64,000 nt of DNA from Istiophorus platypterus (taxonomy: Eukaryota > Chordata > Actinopteri > Istiophoriformes > Istiophoridae): assembly GCA_016859345.1 (NCBI GenBank), contig CM029111.1, positions 12,589,714-12,653,713 on the forward strand, in the 5' to 3' direction. This document shows, in pieces, positions 45,001-54,492 of this stretch; the stretch's first letter is position 1, and every line of letters starts with the position of its first letter. Under the pieces are notes generated by a model. The model had not been told where the DNA came from, made no database searches, and saw only the letters and a list, made by a program, of their open reading frames with translations. Made by a program: the position numbers and the translations under genes.

Positions 45001-46658
45001 AGACCCTTGTTGGCAACATCTGCGTTGAATAAATATTGAGCTGACAAATTGTGCATTTTTTTCTAGTCATTGTTCATCTCTCTTACTGCATTTTTCAAAA
45101 TTGTTCCCAGCCTGCAGACTTGTCAGTGCCTGAGTTGCTACCAACATCAAACACCATATTTATTTTCAGTTAGGCACAAAATATGCTCACAAAATAACTT
45201 GAGAACCAAACACAGATAATATGTCACTGCAGAGCTGCTTGTCTTGCCCTGATAAACAGGAACCGGAGGAGAAGCCTAATCAAATGGTCGTCCATGGCGA
45301 TTCACTCTGTGACCAACAAACAGGTGCATGCCACTATAGACCGACTCTCATACAGAAGCATTCCACACTACAAGGAAGTGTGTAATCGATGTTGTGGAAA
45401 ATTAAGTGAGAAAAAAGTAGTTCTAATTGCAAAATGTAAATATTGAGTTTTCCCACAAGTGGGGGCAGACCACCCAGGATGCAAAATAGTCACCCACCCC
45501 CTTTCTCCTTTTTGCCTTGTCGACCGCCCGAGAGATGTCTTTTTGTGTGTGCAAAACATCACCGACCACAATCAACGCTCACACAGAAACCATGATGTGT
45601 CTTTGCATGCAAATACTTCTGGCAGCCCCGGCTTGGCATTTGTATTGTGGGAAAAATTTAAGTGATGAAAACCTGGAGGAGGACGGCTGAGCGGATCAGA
45701 GACTGAATGTATAACACCATATCCGACCGGTTCCTGTAAGGTGCCGGGGTTTTTAGGTTCAGGCTGCCCTTGTCTGGTCTGAATAATTTCTCCCAAGACA
45801 AGAGAGCAAGGGGGCAGCCGGCCGGGCAGGACGGTTACTGTAGCTGCAGTGTCTGACAGACGGAGACTCCTCAGTGTGTGTGTGTGTGTGTGTGTTACAG
45901 GCCGGTGTCAAATACTTATCTGGACTGTGACAAATACCTCCTGGTAGTCTCACTACAATTACCTGCGGGATTAGCTATGAAACATAACTGTTCACACTGC
46001 TGATGCTGCTTTTGAAGATCAAAGAAACCAGAAAAATCTCAGTGAAACTTAATTTGAGCCTCATCGTGTTTCCTCTCTCTCCTGTCTTGGCAAGTCTGCA
46101 TAAAAACTCGCACAACCAACACCAACAACAAAAAAAAGAAACTGATTAGCAGATTTAGGCACTGAATCAAGAAAAAAAGACTCCTGCTTGAATTAAATTA
46201 AGAATAACTGATGGACCCAAGCCACTAAAAACTTCTTTTACCATCTCTTTTCAAAATACTTGCTTTCATACACACAAATTCAAGGTTCAATTTACTCAGA
46301 CAATTGATTTTTTTTTGGGGGGGGGGGGTTTCTGTGTTTTGTTTTGTTTTTTTTTTTTACGCAAGTGTCATCTTCCCGAACGCATCCAATAAAATCCATT
46401 AAATCAGGCACCCAGCAGACATGCGGAAAAAACGAAAACGAAAACAAAAACAACAACAACAACAACAACAGCGCTTTCCCAGTCAAGACGAGCAAAGAAT
46501 AAATAAATAAATAAACAAAAAATAAAAGCCATTTTGGGGGGGGGGGTGAAAAACTTACCTTGAGCGGTTTTACTTCCTGAAGCTGACTGTTGGACAAAGG
46601 CGACCAGGCAGAAACCTACAAATCCAAGGCTGGCGCGTATCAAAGCGTGCACATACAT
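3833..46658 (-). CDS. scube3: SCUBE3, signal peptide plus EGF-like domains 1-5 (5' part of gene, spliced, 3' end outside window)
   Basis: The coding sequence is the join of 46559-46658, 28181-28303, 24650-24775, 15793-15927, 5488-5634 and 3833-3949, giving 249 codons plus one base. The product starts with a signal peptide (residues 1 to about 28) followed by five EGF-like modules, each with six cysteines. SCUBE proteins are secreted or peripheral-membrane glycoproteins that modulate BMP, TGF-beta, FGF and Hedgehog signalling. SCUBE3 is preferred over SCUBE1/2 for several remembered family signatures: SKTAQDVDEC at the exon 1/2 junction (human SKAAQDVDEC), KCICKSGY with GDGKHC in EGF1, CYDGF in EGF2 (CFDGF in SCUBE1/2), TCIQRP after EGF3, and KFVLH.DGKTC in EGF5. 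All introns are phase 1, so single exons can be skipped without a frameshift. The last exon ends with a G that should start the glutamate of the next module outside the window. I found no further exon in 1-3832. Confidence 0.93.
4767..4824. repeat. imperfect (GT)n microsatellite
   Basis: GT/TTTG/GCGT units form one run of about 58 nt. Confidence 0.95.
5382..5452. repeat. (GT)n microsatellite near the EGF4-exon donor
   Basis: About 70 nt of mostly GT. On the transcribed (minus) strand it is a CA repeat that begins about 35 nt inside the intron after the EGF4 exon. Confidence 0.96.
5488..5634 (-). CDS. scube3: scube3 coding exon 5: EGF-like domain 4
   Basis: The exon has 147 nt and covers residues 162-210. 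The linker VQPEGTKEGPT is followed by a six-cysteine EGF module, CMDKNHGCAHICRESQKGG and onward, ending NMKDCK. The calcium-binding signature is absent, as expected for this module. The acceptor has a long pyrimidine tract ending CGCAG, and the donor is GTAAGT. The linker is about seven residues longer than in human SCUBE3. A second in-frame AG nine bases downstream (exon start 5625) would shorten it by three residues. A long CA repeat (minus strand) begins about 35 nt past the donor. Confidence 0.93.
8168..8240 (+). repeat. end fragment of a foldback repeat family
   Basis: The sequence includes ctttctttgctgagagttag followed by atgaacagatcaatgcc. It resembles the outer part of the elements at 24883 and 40997 (lead-in, then GAGAGTTGGATGAGAAGATCG in the latter). 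Only the outer part is present. Confidence 0.55.
12370..12730. promoter_or_regulatory. candidate intronic regulatory block (unproven)
   Basis: About 360 nt of balanced composition, free of simple repeats, with several short GC-rich palindromic or homeobox-like motifs (for example gcctaattggcac at 12604-12616). It stands out from the A/T-rich intron around it. There is no coding signature. Calling it regulatory is an inference from texture only. Confidence 0.2.
14783..15079. repeat. compound (CA)n/(TA)n/(ATAG)n simple-repeat region
   Basis: About 300 nt of alternating purine-pyrimidine sequence: CA units at 14790-14826, mixed TATC/ATAG/TACATA, then about 33 TA units at 14936-15002 and further TA/CA. 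It is self-complementary. Confidence 0.97.
15755..15782. repeat. short GT/GC-type repeat at the EGF3-exon donor
   Basis: On the minus strand it reads CACACACGCACACACACGCA. It starts about 10 nt inside the intron that follows the EGF3 exon. Confidence 0.9.
15793..15927 (-). CDS. scube3: scube3 coding exon 4: calcium-binding EGF-like domain 3
   Basis: The exon has 135 nt and covers residues 117-161, starting DVDECSEGNGGCQQIC and ending NQHTCIQRPK. No ATG-initiated reading frame covers it, so it was found by reading the minus strand directly. It holds six cysteines, with CVNMMGSYECRC as the calcium-binding/hydroxylation motif. The tail IQRP after the sixth cysteine is typical of SCUBE3; SCUBE1/2 have IHRS as I recall them. 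The acceptor is GGCAG and the donor GTTAGT. The intron becomes a CA-type repeat about 10 nt past the donor. Confidence 0.95.
16330..16760 (+). repeat. interspersed repeat, teleost type (unclassified)
   Basis: It contains catgttagcatgctcatatt, then ggtatttggtcataaa, a ctggtgatagcgctatatgg segment, and a tail with tctgtaccaagtttcatggc. I recognise this order of motifs from a very common fish repeat, but I cannot name the family with confidence. Related tails occur at 28950-29335 and 31455-31630. Confidence 0.65.
24565..24609. repeat. (CCA)n/(CA)n microsatellite near the EGF2-exon donor
   Basis: A C run and CCA units are followed by about 14 CA units. On the transcribed strand it is a TG tract about 40-70 nt past the EGF2-exon donor. 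Confidence 0.95.
24650..24775 (-). CDS. scube3: scube3 coding exon 3: calcium-binding EGF-like domain 2
   Basis: The exon has 126 nt and covers residues 75-116, starting DVDECATDYNGGC. It holds six cysteines, the calcium-binding DVDEC start, and CINIPGNYRCTC with the conserved Asn and Tyr of cbEGF modules. The segment NYRCTCYDGFRLAHDGHNC is nearly identical to mammalian SCUBE3. The acceptor is CGCAG and the donor GTGAGT, both phase 1. Downstream of the donor, within the intron, lies a TG dinucleotide tract (minus strand) at 24581-24609. Confidence 0.96.
24776..28180 (-). other. scube3 intron between EGF1 and EGF2 exons
   Basis: The intron has 3405 nt. A long foldback repeat with a shared flank covers 24883-25812. 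The stretch 26640-27000 is A/T-rich with poly-A runs. No exon is recognisable. Confidence 0.75.
24883..25812 (+). mobile_element. foldback (terminal inverted repeat) element plus shared flank, copy 1
   Basis: The left end reads tttttgggaaatacactt and the right end (25400-25421) reads tgcatttcccaaaatgttga, so the ends are inverted copies. Inner parts are also inverted: tatgaagctacc with the TTAG motifs on the left, and gctaagctaagct with ggctgtagcttcatattta on the right. Homology to the copy at 40997 continues about 390 nt past the right end, including gggatgggacaacagctgtg and ttcacttatattgttttgtt. No transposase frame is present, so this is a non-autonomous element or part of a larger composite repeat. 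Confidence 0.75.
28181..28303 (-). CDS. scube3: scube3 coding exon 2: calcium-binding EGF-like domain 1
   Basis: The exon has 123 nt and covers residues 34-74, starting DVDECAEALDNC. It holds six cysteines. The calcium-binding signature is D-V-D-E-C, and CQNTLKSYKCIC fits the beta-hydroxylation pattern of cbEGF modules. The acceptor is TCTAG and the donor GTAAAA, both phase 1. The segment KCICKSGYKGDGKHC is closest to SCUBE3; SCUBE1 has KCLCKPGYKGEGKQC as I recall it. The first codon (Asp) is split with exon 1. Confidence 0.95.
28950..29335 (+). repeat. interspersed repeat, same family as 16330-16760
   Basis: It contains gatagtggcactagaag, gtcagggggtcacgaaagg, atgaaagtctgtaaaaaatt followed by tcatgg, tttcggtctggagcaaagtg, and a terminal gaccaaccgacagaccgacc. 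These match the common fish repeat whose 3' part carries GTCTGGACCAAAGTGG and ACCGACCGACC motifs. This copy is diverged. Confidence 0.65.
30459..30680 (+). mobile_element. tRNA-derived SINE, internally shortened
   Basis: The head gagcagctgtggctcaggag carries an RNA polymerase III A box (30468-30479). A B box gttcgatccc follows at 30489-30498. The body reads tgttgaagtgtccttgggca and the tail gaaaagcgctgtataaggg followed by caatttaccattta. This layout is that of a widespread teleost SINE. The A and B boxes are only about 10 nt apart, against 30-40 in an intact tRNA-like head, so the copy is probably dead. Confidence 0.8.
31455..31630 (+). repeat. interspersed repeat fragment, same family as 16330-16760
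   Basis: It contains accatgttcaccatttaag, agcatgttagcatgctaaca and, at the far end, caacagttgttgagatgttt followed by cagtc. The middle is missing or diverged. Confidence 0.5.
38741..39000 (+). mobile_element. MITE-like fragment (hAT-type, fish)
   Basis: It starts gtagggctgcaacagagcat followed by tattttcattatta, then a degenerate body with tttctcagtggactgttttg. I recognise the start as the end of an abundant fish foldback element (GGGCTGCAACTAACGATTAT). The far inverted end is not clear. Confidence 0.55.
39028..39120. repeat. (ATTATTATG)n simple repeat
   Basis: Repeated attattatgattattattat units. Confidence 0.9.
40997..41865 (+). mobile_element. foldback element plus shared flank, copy 2
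   Basis: The left end is tttgggaaaatgcacttatt, then gagagttggatgagaagatc. The right end is gtgcatatcccaaaatgtcc near 41472. The flank to about 41865 is shared with copy 1 (gggatgggacaacagctgtg, tctaccatcatgcagaaaat). Inner homology includes ggactgtttcttggccagga and gttttgatgctaagctaagc. Same orientation as copy 1. Confidence 0.75.
41868..42262 (+). mobile_element. partial further copy of the same foldback family
   Basis: It contains accagcacctcttaaactca, ttaatctgtacaaaagcaaa, ggtaggcggattcttgg, gacggagccaggttcgccgt, tttccccccggttcctgtct and ttgtgctaagctaaacaga, then a right end aatacatttatttccccgac. It abuts copy 2, so this is a nested or tandem insertion. Confidence 0.6.
46437..46546. repeat. 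compound simple repeats beside exon 1 donor
   Basis: In order: CGAAAA units, about nine CAA units, AAAT units, and an 11-G run at 46536-46546. On the minus strand they lie 12-120 nt inside intron 1. Confidence 0.93.
46559..46658 (-). CDS. scube3: scube3 coding exon 1: start codon and signal peptide
   Basis: The exon encodes residues 1-33, starting MYVHALIRASLG. A short basic n-region is followed by a hydrophobic core (about residues 9-22, ASLGFVGFCLVAFV) and a small-residue c-region QQSASG, so cleavage near residue 28 is likely. The exon ends SKTAQ plus one base (phase 1), joined to a consensus donor GTAAGT read on the minus strand at 46558. The ATG at 46656-46658 is the first in this frame. 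The residues before the junction resemble human SCUBE3 (SKAAQ), which supports the exon although signal peptides are poorly conserved. A run of 11 C (minus strand) lies 12 nt inside the intron. The 5' UTR and transcription start are not visible. Confidence 0.85.
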
Positions 46659-46965
46659 GTTAACTTTCAGCTGTAGTTGAACACGAGCACTTTCTAAGAG
46701 CTACGATGCGCAAGAGCACATACACAGGGTGTGTGTCGTTGTGCGCGTGTGTGTGTGTGTGTGTGTGTGTGGTATAAAGGTCTCTTGTTATTCCCTCTGA
46801 GCACCCGCTGACAGGATACTGTGCGATCCCCCCTTTTTTTTTTTTTCCTCTTCACGCCTGCTTATGTGAGTTTCGAGTGATCGGGGTCGAGGAGAGCGCG
46901 ACAACGCGGAGCGCACGAAGGCTTTTTTGTTATCATGTTTCGAGCCAGACCAATGTCAATTTAAG

Positions 46966-46967
46966 AA

Positions 46968-47007
<40 letters not shown>

Positions 47008-47085
47008 AGGGAGAGAGAGAGAGTGGGGGGAGAGAGAGAGAAAGAGAGAGAGGGGGAAAAGAGAGGGAGAGATGGAGTGGAGCGG
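46966..47085 (+). repeat. (GA)n purine tract upstream of scube3
   Basis: About 120 nt of almost uninterrupted purines, mostly GA and GGGA units. Confidence 0.97.
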
Positions 47086-47089
47086 CGGG

Positions 47090-47196
47090 GTCTGAAGGGG
47101 GAGGAGAGAAGAAGAAGAAGCGTCCGCGCTGCGCTCCGGACTCCTCCACTGCTCCTTCTCTTCTCTGACTGGCTTTCCCGGCTTCCTCTCTCTCTC

Positions 47197-47227
<31 letters not shown>

Positions 47228-47580
47228 TTTTTGTTCTGCAGGAATTTGCACACAGGTGCTGGTTGGACCGGGTGGAGTTTGGGTGGTGGGTGGGGGGGGG
47301 GTTTAGCGCGTGTGCAGCGGTCGGTCCGGGCGGCTGCGGCGGTGTCACCTGGCCGGTGCCACCACCTGCGCCGACCAGAGGTGGGGCCCCGTCACGTCCG
47401 CGCGGTGAAAGCGACGGCTGGAAAGGGGGGGGGGGTGTGGATGGGTGGGTGGGGGAGGGAGGGAGGGAAAAGGGGGAGGGGGGGGCGGATGGATTTCTAA
47501 AGTGACTCAGATGGAAAAAGTAATAGCCTCGAGATTGCATTTTGTTCTTACTCCGGCAGACCGCGCGAGAACTCATCCAG
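47090..47580 (-). promoter_or_regulatory. probable scube3 promoter / CpG-rich upstream region
   Basis: This GC- and CpG-rich block (for example gcgtccgcgctgcgctccgg near 47119) lies 0.4-0.9 kb upstream of the scube3 start codon and includes G-runs at 47290-47299 and 47426-47480. Its location and composition suggest the promoter or first-exon region. No TATA box or transcription start can be fixed; a tataaa at 46773-46778 is on the plus strand only. Confidence 0.45.
47184..47231 (+). repeat. (TC)n pyrimidine tract upstream of scube3
   Basis: About 48 nt of TC units, complementary to the GA tract 100 nt away and so in inverted orientation. Confidence 0.97.
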
Positions 47581-50500
47581 TCCGACTAACAAAGCAATAA
47601 ACGCCCGTTTCCACGGGGTCAGGGGTGCAGCACTGGTGTGACGGTGTCCACTTAAACTCACTGATGGAATATCAATGCTGCCAATAAAGAGGTTGGTTCT
47701 CGATAAAAGTTGACATAAAAAAAAGAAACTCAAATCAAGACAAGAATTCTTCGGGCACTTTTATAAACTGTTTAATTGTGTGTGAGTGTGTGTGGTGGTG
47801 GTGGTGGGGGGGGGGGGGGTTAAGATTAAAATAAACTTCATCATATCTGCCCACTACCAGCTCACGGAGTGAAGTTAAAAGGTTCAGCTGACAGAATTAA
47901 GCTCTGCATCTCAAAACCTATTTGAAAATGGAAAATGAAAACCCCCAGTTTTTATTCTATACCTCAACTGATTCCCCTGCATATCATCCTTATTCCAAGG
48001 TCAATTGAGGGCCCTAAGCAAGTGGGTCTACCGCTTATAACTGGAGCTGGACCTGCATGAGGAACTGAAATGAAAGTCAGCCTGTAACTTATATTAAAAA
48101 AAAAATACACAGGGAACTAATTTTTCTTTTTAAATAAAAAGCCCTGCTGGTGTTGAGTTATGATGTTGAAGGAATAAGCTTCACCAGCTGTTTCAAGACG
48201 CAGGTCAAAATGAAACAGCTCATCAGGTATGATAACTAACAATCAGTAATTGTTTACGAGAACACTGATGAAAGCTCGACATAATAATCCTCTGGCACGG
48301 GAACCAAAAAGAGCAAAATCTTGATGCAAATCATATTTTGTGTCATCCGTTTCCAAAACCACGACCAGAACCGCATCATCTGCCCATCAGTATTGAATAT
48401 TGAGTTTCTCTCTGCAGGAGATTCAGCTCAACCGCCACATTTCCTTCATTGATTTTTGCTCCTGGCTTTGAATAACTAAAGCCCTGCTCGGCGTCAGAAT
48501 TCAATCATAATGAGATTCACTCAGGTATTTTTGAAACATGTTGTACAGGGGGGGAAAAAAAAGCCCCTTCATGTCAATACTTCCATAAACCAAATAGAGG
48601 TGAACAGCATGCTAAGGGTTCTGAAGCTGAAACGTATTAAAAATGCTTCTCACTCCCCACCATCAGCCATTCCTGCAAATCACTGATCATGAGGCCCTGT
48701 ATGCACACCATTACCCCCAAGACCCGAAGAGGAATGAAGCTTGAGGAGTTACATGAATCAAAACAGACCTCTCTGACATTACCAGGAGTAAAAAAAAAAA
48801 AAAAAAAAAAAAAGCCACGGAGCCATGGAGCTAACGCGCCACATTACACCGTCACCGACATTTGTTTTCAGGAAGCGTCCTGCAGAGGAATATCCAGCAT
48901 CTGTAGTCCCACACCTGCTACCTCCTCCTGGATTATCACCTAAATTAATCAGCTGTGTTGATGCATTTATGTTTCCATTTCAACGTACTGGCAGATTCCT
49001 CACTATAATTATCACGCTTGCTCCCGTGTGTAATTTTTTCTCAATCAAATATAATTAGGGCCTCACAATGAGGCTGATTGGAGATAACAACTCCACTCTC
49101 TACTTTCTTCAGATGATGCAGAGAATCCGAACCCCACACGATCTGAACTTGCTGATGCCAGAGAGGGAGGAGGGAGGATTATTTTTTCATTATCGTGCAT
49201 CTTATCGGAATTTTTGACACTACCTGTGCTGTAGAGCTGACGCGCCAAAATGTAACTGCCTTAGATATTTCAGAGACAGTGTAACTTACTGCGGTTTCCC
49301 ATGCTACCACATGTTTTGCCAAAGACTAGGGGCCTCGATAAATAAGAGATTCAGTACAAGAGAGTAACCTTCTGAGAATCCCCTTTCCGCATCCACAGAA
49401 GAAGAAAAAACATGTAAATCCATAGTACAAAGTCAAGCAGTTCAGTGTAATTAAAACAACATCCGTCAGGGATATGGAAATATCCCATGTCCCTGTGTCC
49501 AAATCTCTGGGTAATTGTGAGCACTTGTATAACCAAATGAGCTCAGAGTCACTCGGGGAGTTTGAGAAAGTCAGAACACGGTTGCAATAGAGCCTGAGTA
49601 CAAGTCACACTGGAGGATCAGTGCGCCTTTTCATGGCAACACTTCATTAAAGACAAAGGGCTGTGCACGGGCAACACACTGTGCACCTAACCAAGCTATT
49701 TTTTCACCCGCAGACACACAAGGGAAGCCCAGGCTATGTTTAATTTATGATGCTCGTCATGAAAAGGACTTCGGCTACACAGTGGGTAAAGAGGAGTGGG
49801 AGGGTGTGGAGGGTGCGGAGGGTGCTGAGAGAGCGGCGAGAGATCTCTCGTAGATAATAAGTCAAATTCAATCTGTCTTATTCCCCCTTTCAGGGAGAGT
49901 TGGACGGTTTTTATGCAACACGTTCACGAGGTTTGCCGCAGAGTGACTGACCACAACCTGTTCTGCACTGGGTGACTTTCACAGTTTTACTGAATTTGAA
50001 GGCAATAAAAGTTTGTAAGTTTTTCCTTTTAAACAGTTGAGGCACGGCACTATCTGGATCTTTATGAAAAATGTATGACTGTCAGAGCTATACCACATTT
50101 AAAAAGTGCCACAACAGTTCTATCTCCAATAACAGTTGTTTAGAAAAAATTTACCACTTCTAAGAAATCAGAAGGCAAAAACAAGAAAAGAAAGAAAGAT
50201 TTTTAGACAGTTGTTTCAGACGGTGTCGTCACAACCTACTTTTTAAAAATTTTTACTCCGAAAAAATTGAAGTCAGACAATGCCCCAACAGCTGTGGCTG
50301 TAAGATAAATGCAAGATGGATGCATGTTGGGAGGTGTCTGCGAGAGCCACCACTGCACTGCACTGCATGCTAATGAACCGAGGAGTGAGAAGCCCTGCAG
50401 AGAGCTTAATGTTCTCATCCAGATGGTCATACACAGGGACACATCACCTCAGCTCCTCATTCACTTTCTCCCAGTTTCGACATTTATGTTCCCCAATTGT

Positions 50501-53399
50501 CTGAGAGATTTATGTGCGAAAATGCCAGGATTCGCAGCTCAGAACCCTTCTCCCCTCTTTCTTCCCTTCCTTTTCCGCTCTGCAGGGGCTTCGTATGCGG
50601 GGTTACCGACACCACCGCAGGCCCAGCGGGATCTCTCGGTGCTCACCACGCCAGCACCACAGGGGAGCCCAGTGGCTTGCTGAGTTCCACATTTTAGTAC
50701 AGGCATCCCAGCGAACACTGTGGGCTTGCCCCAGGAATGCCTCCTGACCACAGCCTCAGTCACTGGCACCGACAGGGAGCGAGCGAGGGAGGGAGAGGGA
50801 GAGTGAAAAGGGAAATACAGTTATCAAAGTCGGTACGAAACGGGAGGTGGCACACGCAGCGAGTCTTGCTGACTCAAAGACTAATTGTTGCCCGTCAGAG
50901 GCCACTTTCGGGAGCATCGGGGGGTGAAAGCGACGCCGGCTGCAGGGGTCCGTTCGGGCTGTGTCGCCTTTGTAACAACCGCACCGCCGGAAACGTCATG
51001 CGAGATGGAACCTTCCAACATGTGTTATGACCACGGTCCCAAAAGGCCCCGGATCATGAGGGATTGTTTTTCCTTCATCCCAGTCATGTTACCTGAGCCT
51101 TTGTGCTGCAGCGGCGGGGGAGGCAGACGAGATACGGACGGGCTTTTTTAGCTGCGTGAGGGAGCGTGCGGGTGCTGGCGGTGGATACGGGCCCGTGCGC
51201 GCACCGCGTCTGGTGTGGGTGAGCGTGTGTGTACACCTGTAATCAAGTGGACCCATCGAGATAAAATGAGACAGAGAGGGGAGACATTGTCCTGTTAAGA
51301 TCCTAACTTTAATCCCTACTGATGAGCCCGTATCATTCAAAGTATAAATCATCATCAGGAGACAAAATTGTATAACAGTACTTGCGCGCGCACGCATGCA
51401 CACACGCAGAGGAGAGAGATAGTACCCGTATATTTTAAGTAAACTCTTTTGATGACACAGAACTGGGCCGGGTGGGGCTTAAGGCCCAGCACACTCAGAA
51501 GTGGCTCTGTGCCACTTGGTGTCCTCTAATCCTCTGCGATCAACTCATATCTAGAGAAAGGGGACGAGGCTCTTGGTGGCCCTTTTCAGACGCTTGAAAA
51601 GGGCCACTATGCCTTTACCTGCTCATATAAGATATTACAAAACCTTGAAATATTTAGGGAGTGAATCACGGAACTTTGGATCCCATGGGAACCCTATCAG
51701 GCTCTCTAAGCTCAGCACAAGTGATGATTATGTTTAACGGTCACTGTGACACTTTGATGAGTAAAACCTTCCAGCAAGTGGCCCAGCTTCAACTCTTACA
51801 TTCTTTGCTAATTCTCTGACCTGAATCATTTCCTCTGGAAGGAACAAGACAAAGCAATTTTGTCTGGAAAGATAAAACAAAGAAAAAACAAAAAACAAAA
51901 CAAAAACTGCAGCTCAGGAACAAGCTGAGCTCTAAGAGTCACATTGGTTCAGGCCTAATCTGAGCTCATGAACATTACTAAAAAAAAACAAAAAACTGTA
52001 AATGATTACTTATTCTTTCCTCAGATGAAACGAATAAAAGTCTGTAAAGAAAATTAATAAATCTGAAAGCAGCAGATCCTGTTTCCTATACAAAGAAAGA
52101 TTTGTGAGACATTTCATGGATCAACAGCTGAACCAAATTCATTTTAATTGCTGAACTAAATTTCATTCCTGCAGAGGCAAAATTCCAAAATCTTTCCACA
52201 CTTTGAATGACCGAGCTTCAAAAGGACTTGGAAATGTCAGGCAAATAAAATGGGAAATGAGTTAAAGTCATTGATTTGGCTTTTTTTTCGCCTTCTTTTA
52301 ACCATTTTTGGCAGTAAAGGACTCGCTGATGCAAAGTTATTCCTTTGTCTGAATTCAATGCAAAATGATTTGATATGCTCTCCCAGCTTTTGTGTGGATG
52401 ATAATAAAATTATTATACTGCTGGTTCTAATGAATTAGCGGATGAAAAAAAGCGACAGCAAATGCAGTTTAATCCTCATTTACATCCTTTTTAAAACAAA
52501 TTATCTGCTATTATGACCTCATGAGTCATAAATGACTGTGATAAAATATTAAAGAGGTGCATAATGACTCATCTTTAAAAGATTAGAATTCATGCAGAAA
52601 ATAAAAGGAGAATGTAAAACAAAAGACATCTGTTAGTTACAACAGCGACACTCTGGCCTGTAGAAAGATGCATAAGGTACCACTGTCCTCTGTTTTGAGT
52701 TCTGAGTTTTTGCTGTAGGTAGAAACGTTTAACTTTGTCCCTTTTCTCTACATAGAGAGTTGAATCTTTGTTCGTTATTCATCGACTCGGGATGTGGAGA
52801 AAACAAGACATGCCTCTATATGCGTGATGTCAACTCCTGCCCATCACATGAGCCCCTCAGCCACAGTGGGGAGGTCTGGCTACAGCCTCGGTGTGCTGGC
52901 ACGCAAACGTCAATCTGGACTGCCCTCTAGTGGTAGAGCTATTTGTGTGGAGCACAGGTTTTGTGCCCCCCCCCCAACACACACACACACACCCCAACAC
53001 CACCACCATGCATATATATGGATGAAACCCAGTCAGTTGGCACAAACCTTAATAATGTAAAGAAAAAGAGAAGAAGAGTGAAAACATTTGAAGTTTCAGT
53101 GAATATGCTTTTTGTAACACTGATGATCTTACTTCTATTTGGAGGCTTAAATCTGCACTACAGTTCCCATGATTCGGGGGCTGTAAATAGGAAGTTAGCT
53201 AGTTGGCTCTGGACTACAAATTGGTCCCTGTTGTTGTTTTTTGTTTTTTTTTTTGTTTGTTTGTTTATTATCCTGTATTTATTTGAATCCTAGCTATTGG
53301 CAGATTATGTTTGCAATGTACCGATGGGTGTATAAACTTTTATACTAAAGGGGGGGGGGGTTGATTCTCAAGGCGAGTTGGGGAGTTCTCTTGCTTTTC

Positions 53400-54130
53400 C
53401 CGTGATTTCGAGCGGATTCATGGACTTCTTTTCTCTTTCTTCTTTTTGGTCGTCGGAGTTAAATGTGTCCGTGGGAGGTGTAAGTCATCATTGCCACCGT
53501 TTGCGCGGCTCCGACTGAGTTATGGCTCCGACCAGGAGGTGGTGGGGGGGGGGGGGTGCCGCCGGGTTCATAGCGCCACCGCTGCTTCCAGCTGTGGACG
53601 CGCGCGTCCAGCTGCGGACCGTCCTGGGGACGCGCGGGCTGAATTACGGTGACCAGCTACCCCTCCTCCTGCCCCCCTCCACCCCCCCTCCCTCGCCCCG
53701 GTGTCTTCGCCTCCCACCTCCAACTCTCCTCCCCCATGGGGAGGCGCACCTCTCCGGAGAACCTCTGCTGTGGAGTGATACAACTGGTTCACGGTGCGTG
53801 GAAACCTACAATCTCATGGCTGAACCAGCCACATTTCTTTTCAAACAGCGAGCAAAGCACGGTTCCACTTTACTTAACAAGCCAAACGTATCCCCTTTGC
53901 TTTTATACCACAGGTGCATAATGATTATTTTAAGCCCCCCCCCCTTCATCTGCGATTCCGTCTCATGTCCTCGCAGCGTCTCACACGTCGAGGATGCGGG
54001 AGATGCGGGGAGGGGACGCGGACCGGTAGGGTGCGTTATTCATAGCAGCCGATCTATGATGCCGAACCGGGGCAACAGGGGAAAGTGACAGGAGCTGTCA
54101 CGGAGTCCTCGTCTGTCGGGTCTGCTGGCA
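53400..54130. promoter_or_regulatory. orphan CpG-rich block in intergenic DNA
   Basis: Rich in CpG (gccgccgggttcatagcgcc, gacgcgcgcgtccagctgcg, ggacgcgcgggctgaattac) with no recognisable gene. It could be a distal promoter or non-coding first exon of scube3, a non-coding RNA promoter or an enhancer. Open frames through it lack any family signature. Confidence 0.35.
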
Positions 54131-54492
54131 GCGGGACAACAGACGCAGCGGGTGGAGAGGAAAGATAGCTCACATACCAACATGCCACGGTGCAGCACAA
54201 AGCAGCCTGTGTCGGTCTGACAGCCTTAGCTGCTTCCCCCCCCCTGGCTTTGATTCAAAAAGAGAGTATTCGCTATAAGACAAACTCATAATAATGCAAC
54301 ACACCAATGATTCCTGTCCTGTTAATAGCGTTTGGTGTCTTGGGAGTATGATGAATGGTCTTTATAATAGTCTTTGTTGCAACTTGTGCACCCGCTTTAT
54401 CTCTTGACTACAGTATTCAAAACCTTATTCAAATTCTTTTTTTTTTTCCACTTGGCTCTGGGTAACATTTTCCCCTGACAGATTGCAATCAG

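Larger units (their letters stand above)
28304..46558 (-). other. scube3 intron 1
   Basis: The intron has 18,255 nt, the longest here. It contains interspersed repeats (28950-29335, 31455-31630), a SINE (30459-30680), a MITE-like fragment (38741-39000), a composite repeat (40997-42262), several microsatellites, and an A/T- and G-rich simple-repeat stretch next to exon 1. No further exon was recognised on either strand. Confidence 0.7.

Noticed and set aside
46773..46778. TATAAA as the scube3 TATA box
   Set aside because: It is on the plus strand, opposite to the gene. The minus strand reads TTTATA.
46927..47576. Overlapping 96-206-codon frames on both strands
   Set aside because: They are Arg/Glu, Ser/Leu and Pro/Ser runs created by GA/TC repeats, with frames open on both strands at once.
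53522..54088. 188-codon plus-strand frame in the CpG-rich block
   Set aside because: Proline/arginine-rich product expected from GC-rich DNA; no conserved motif and no start context support.
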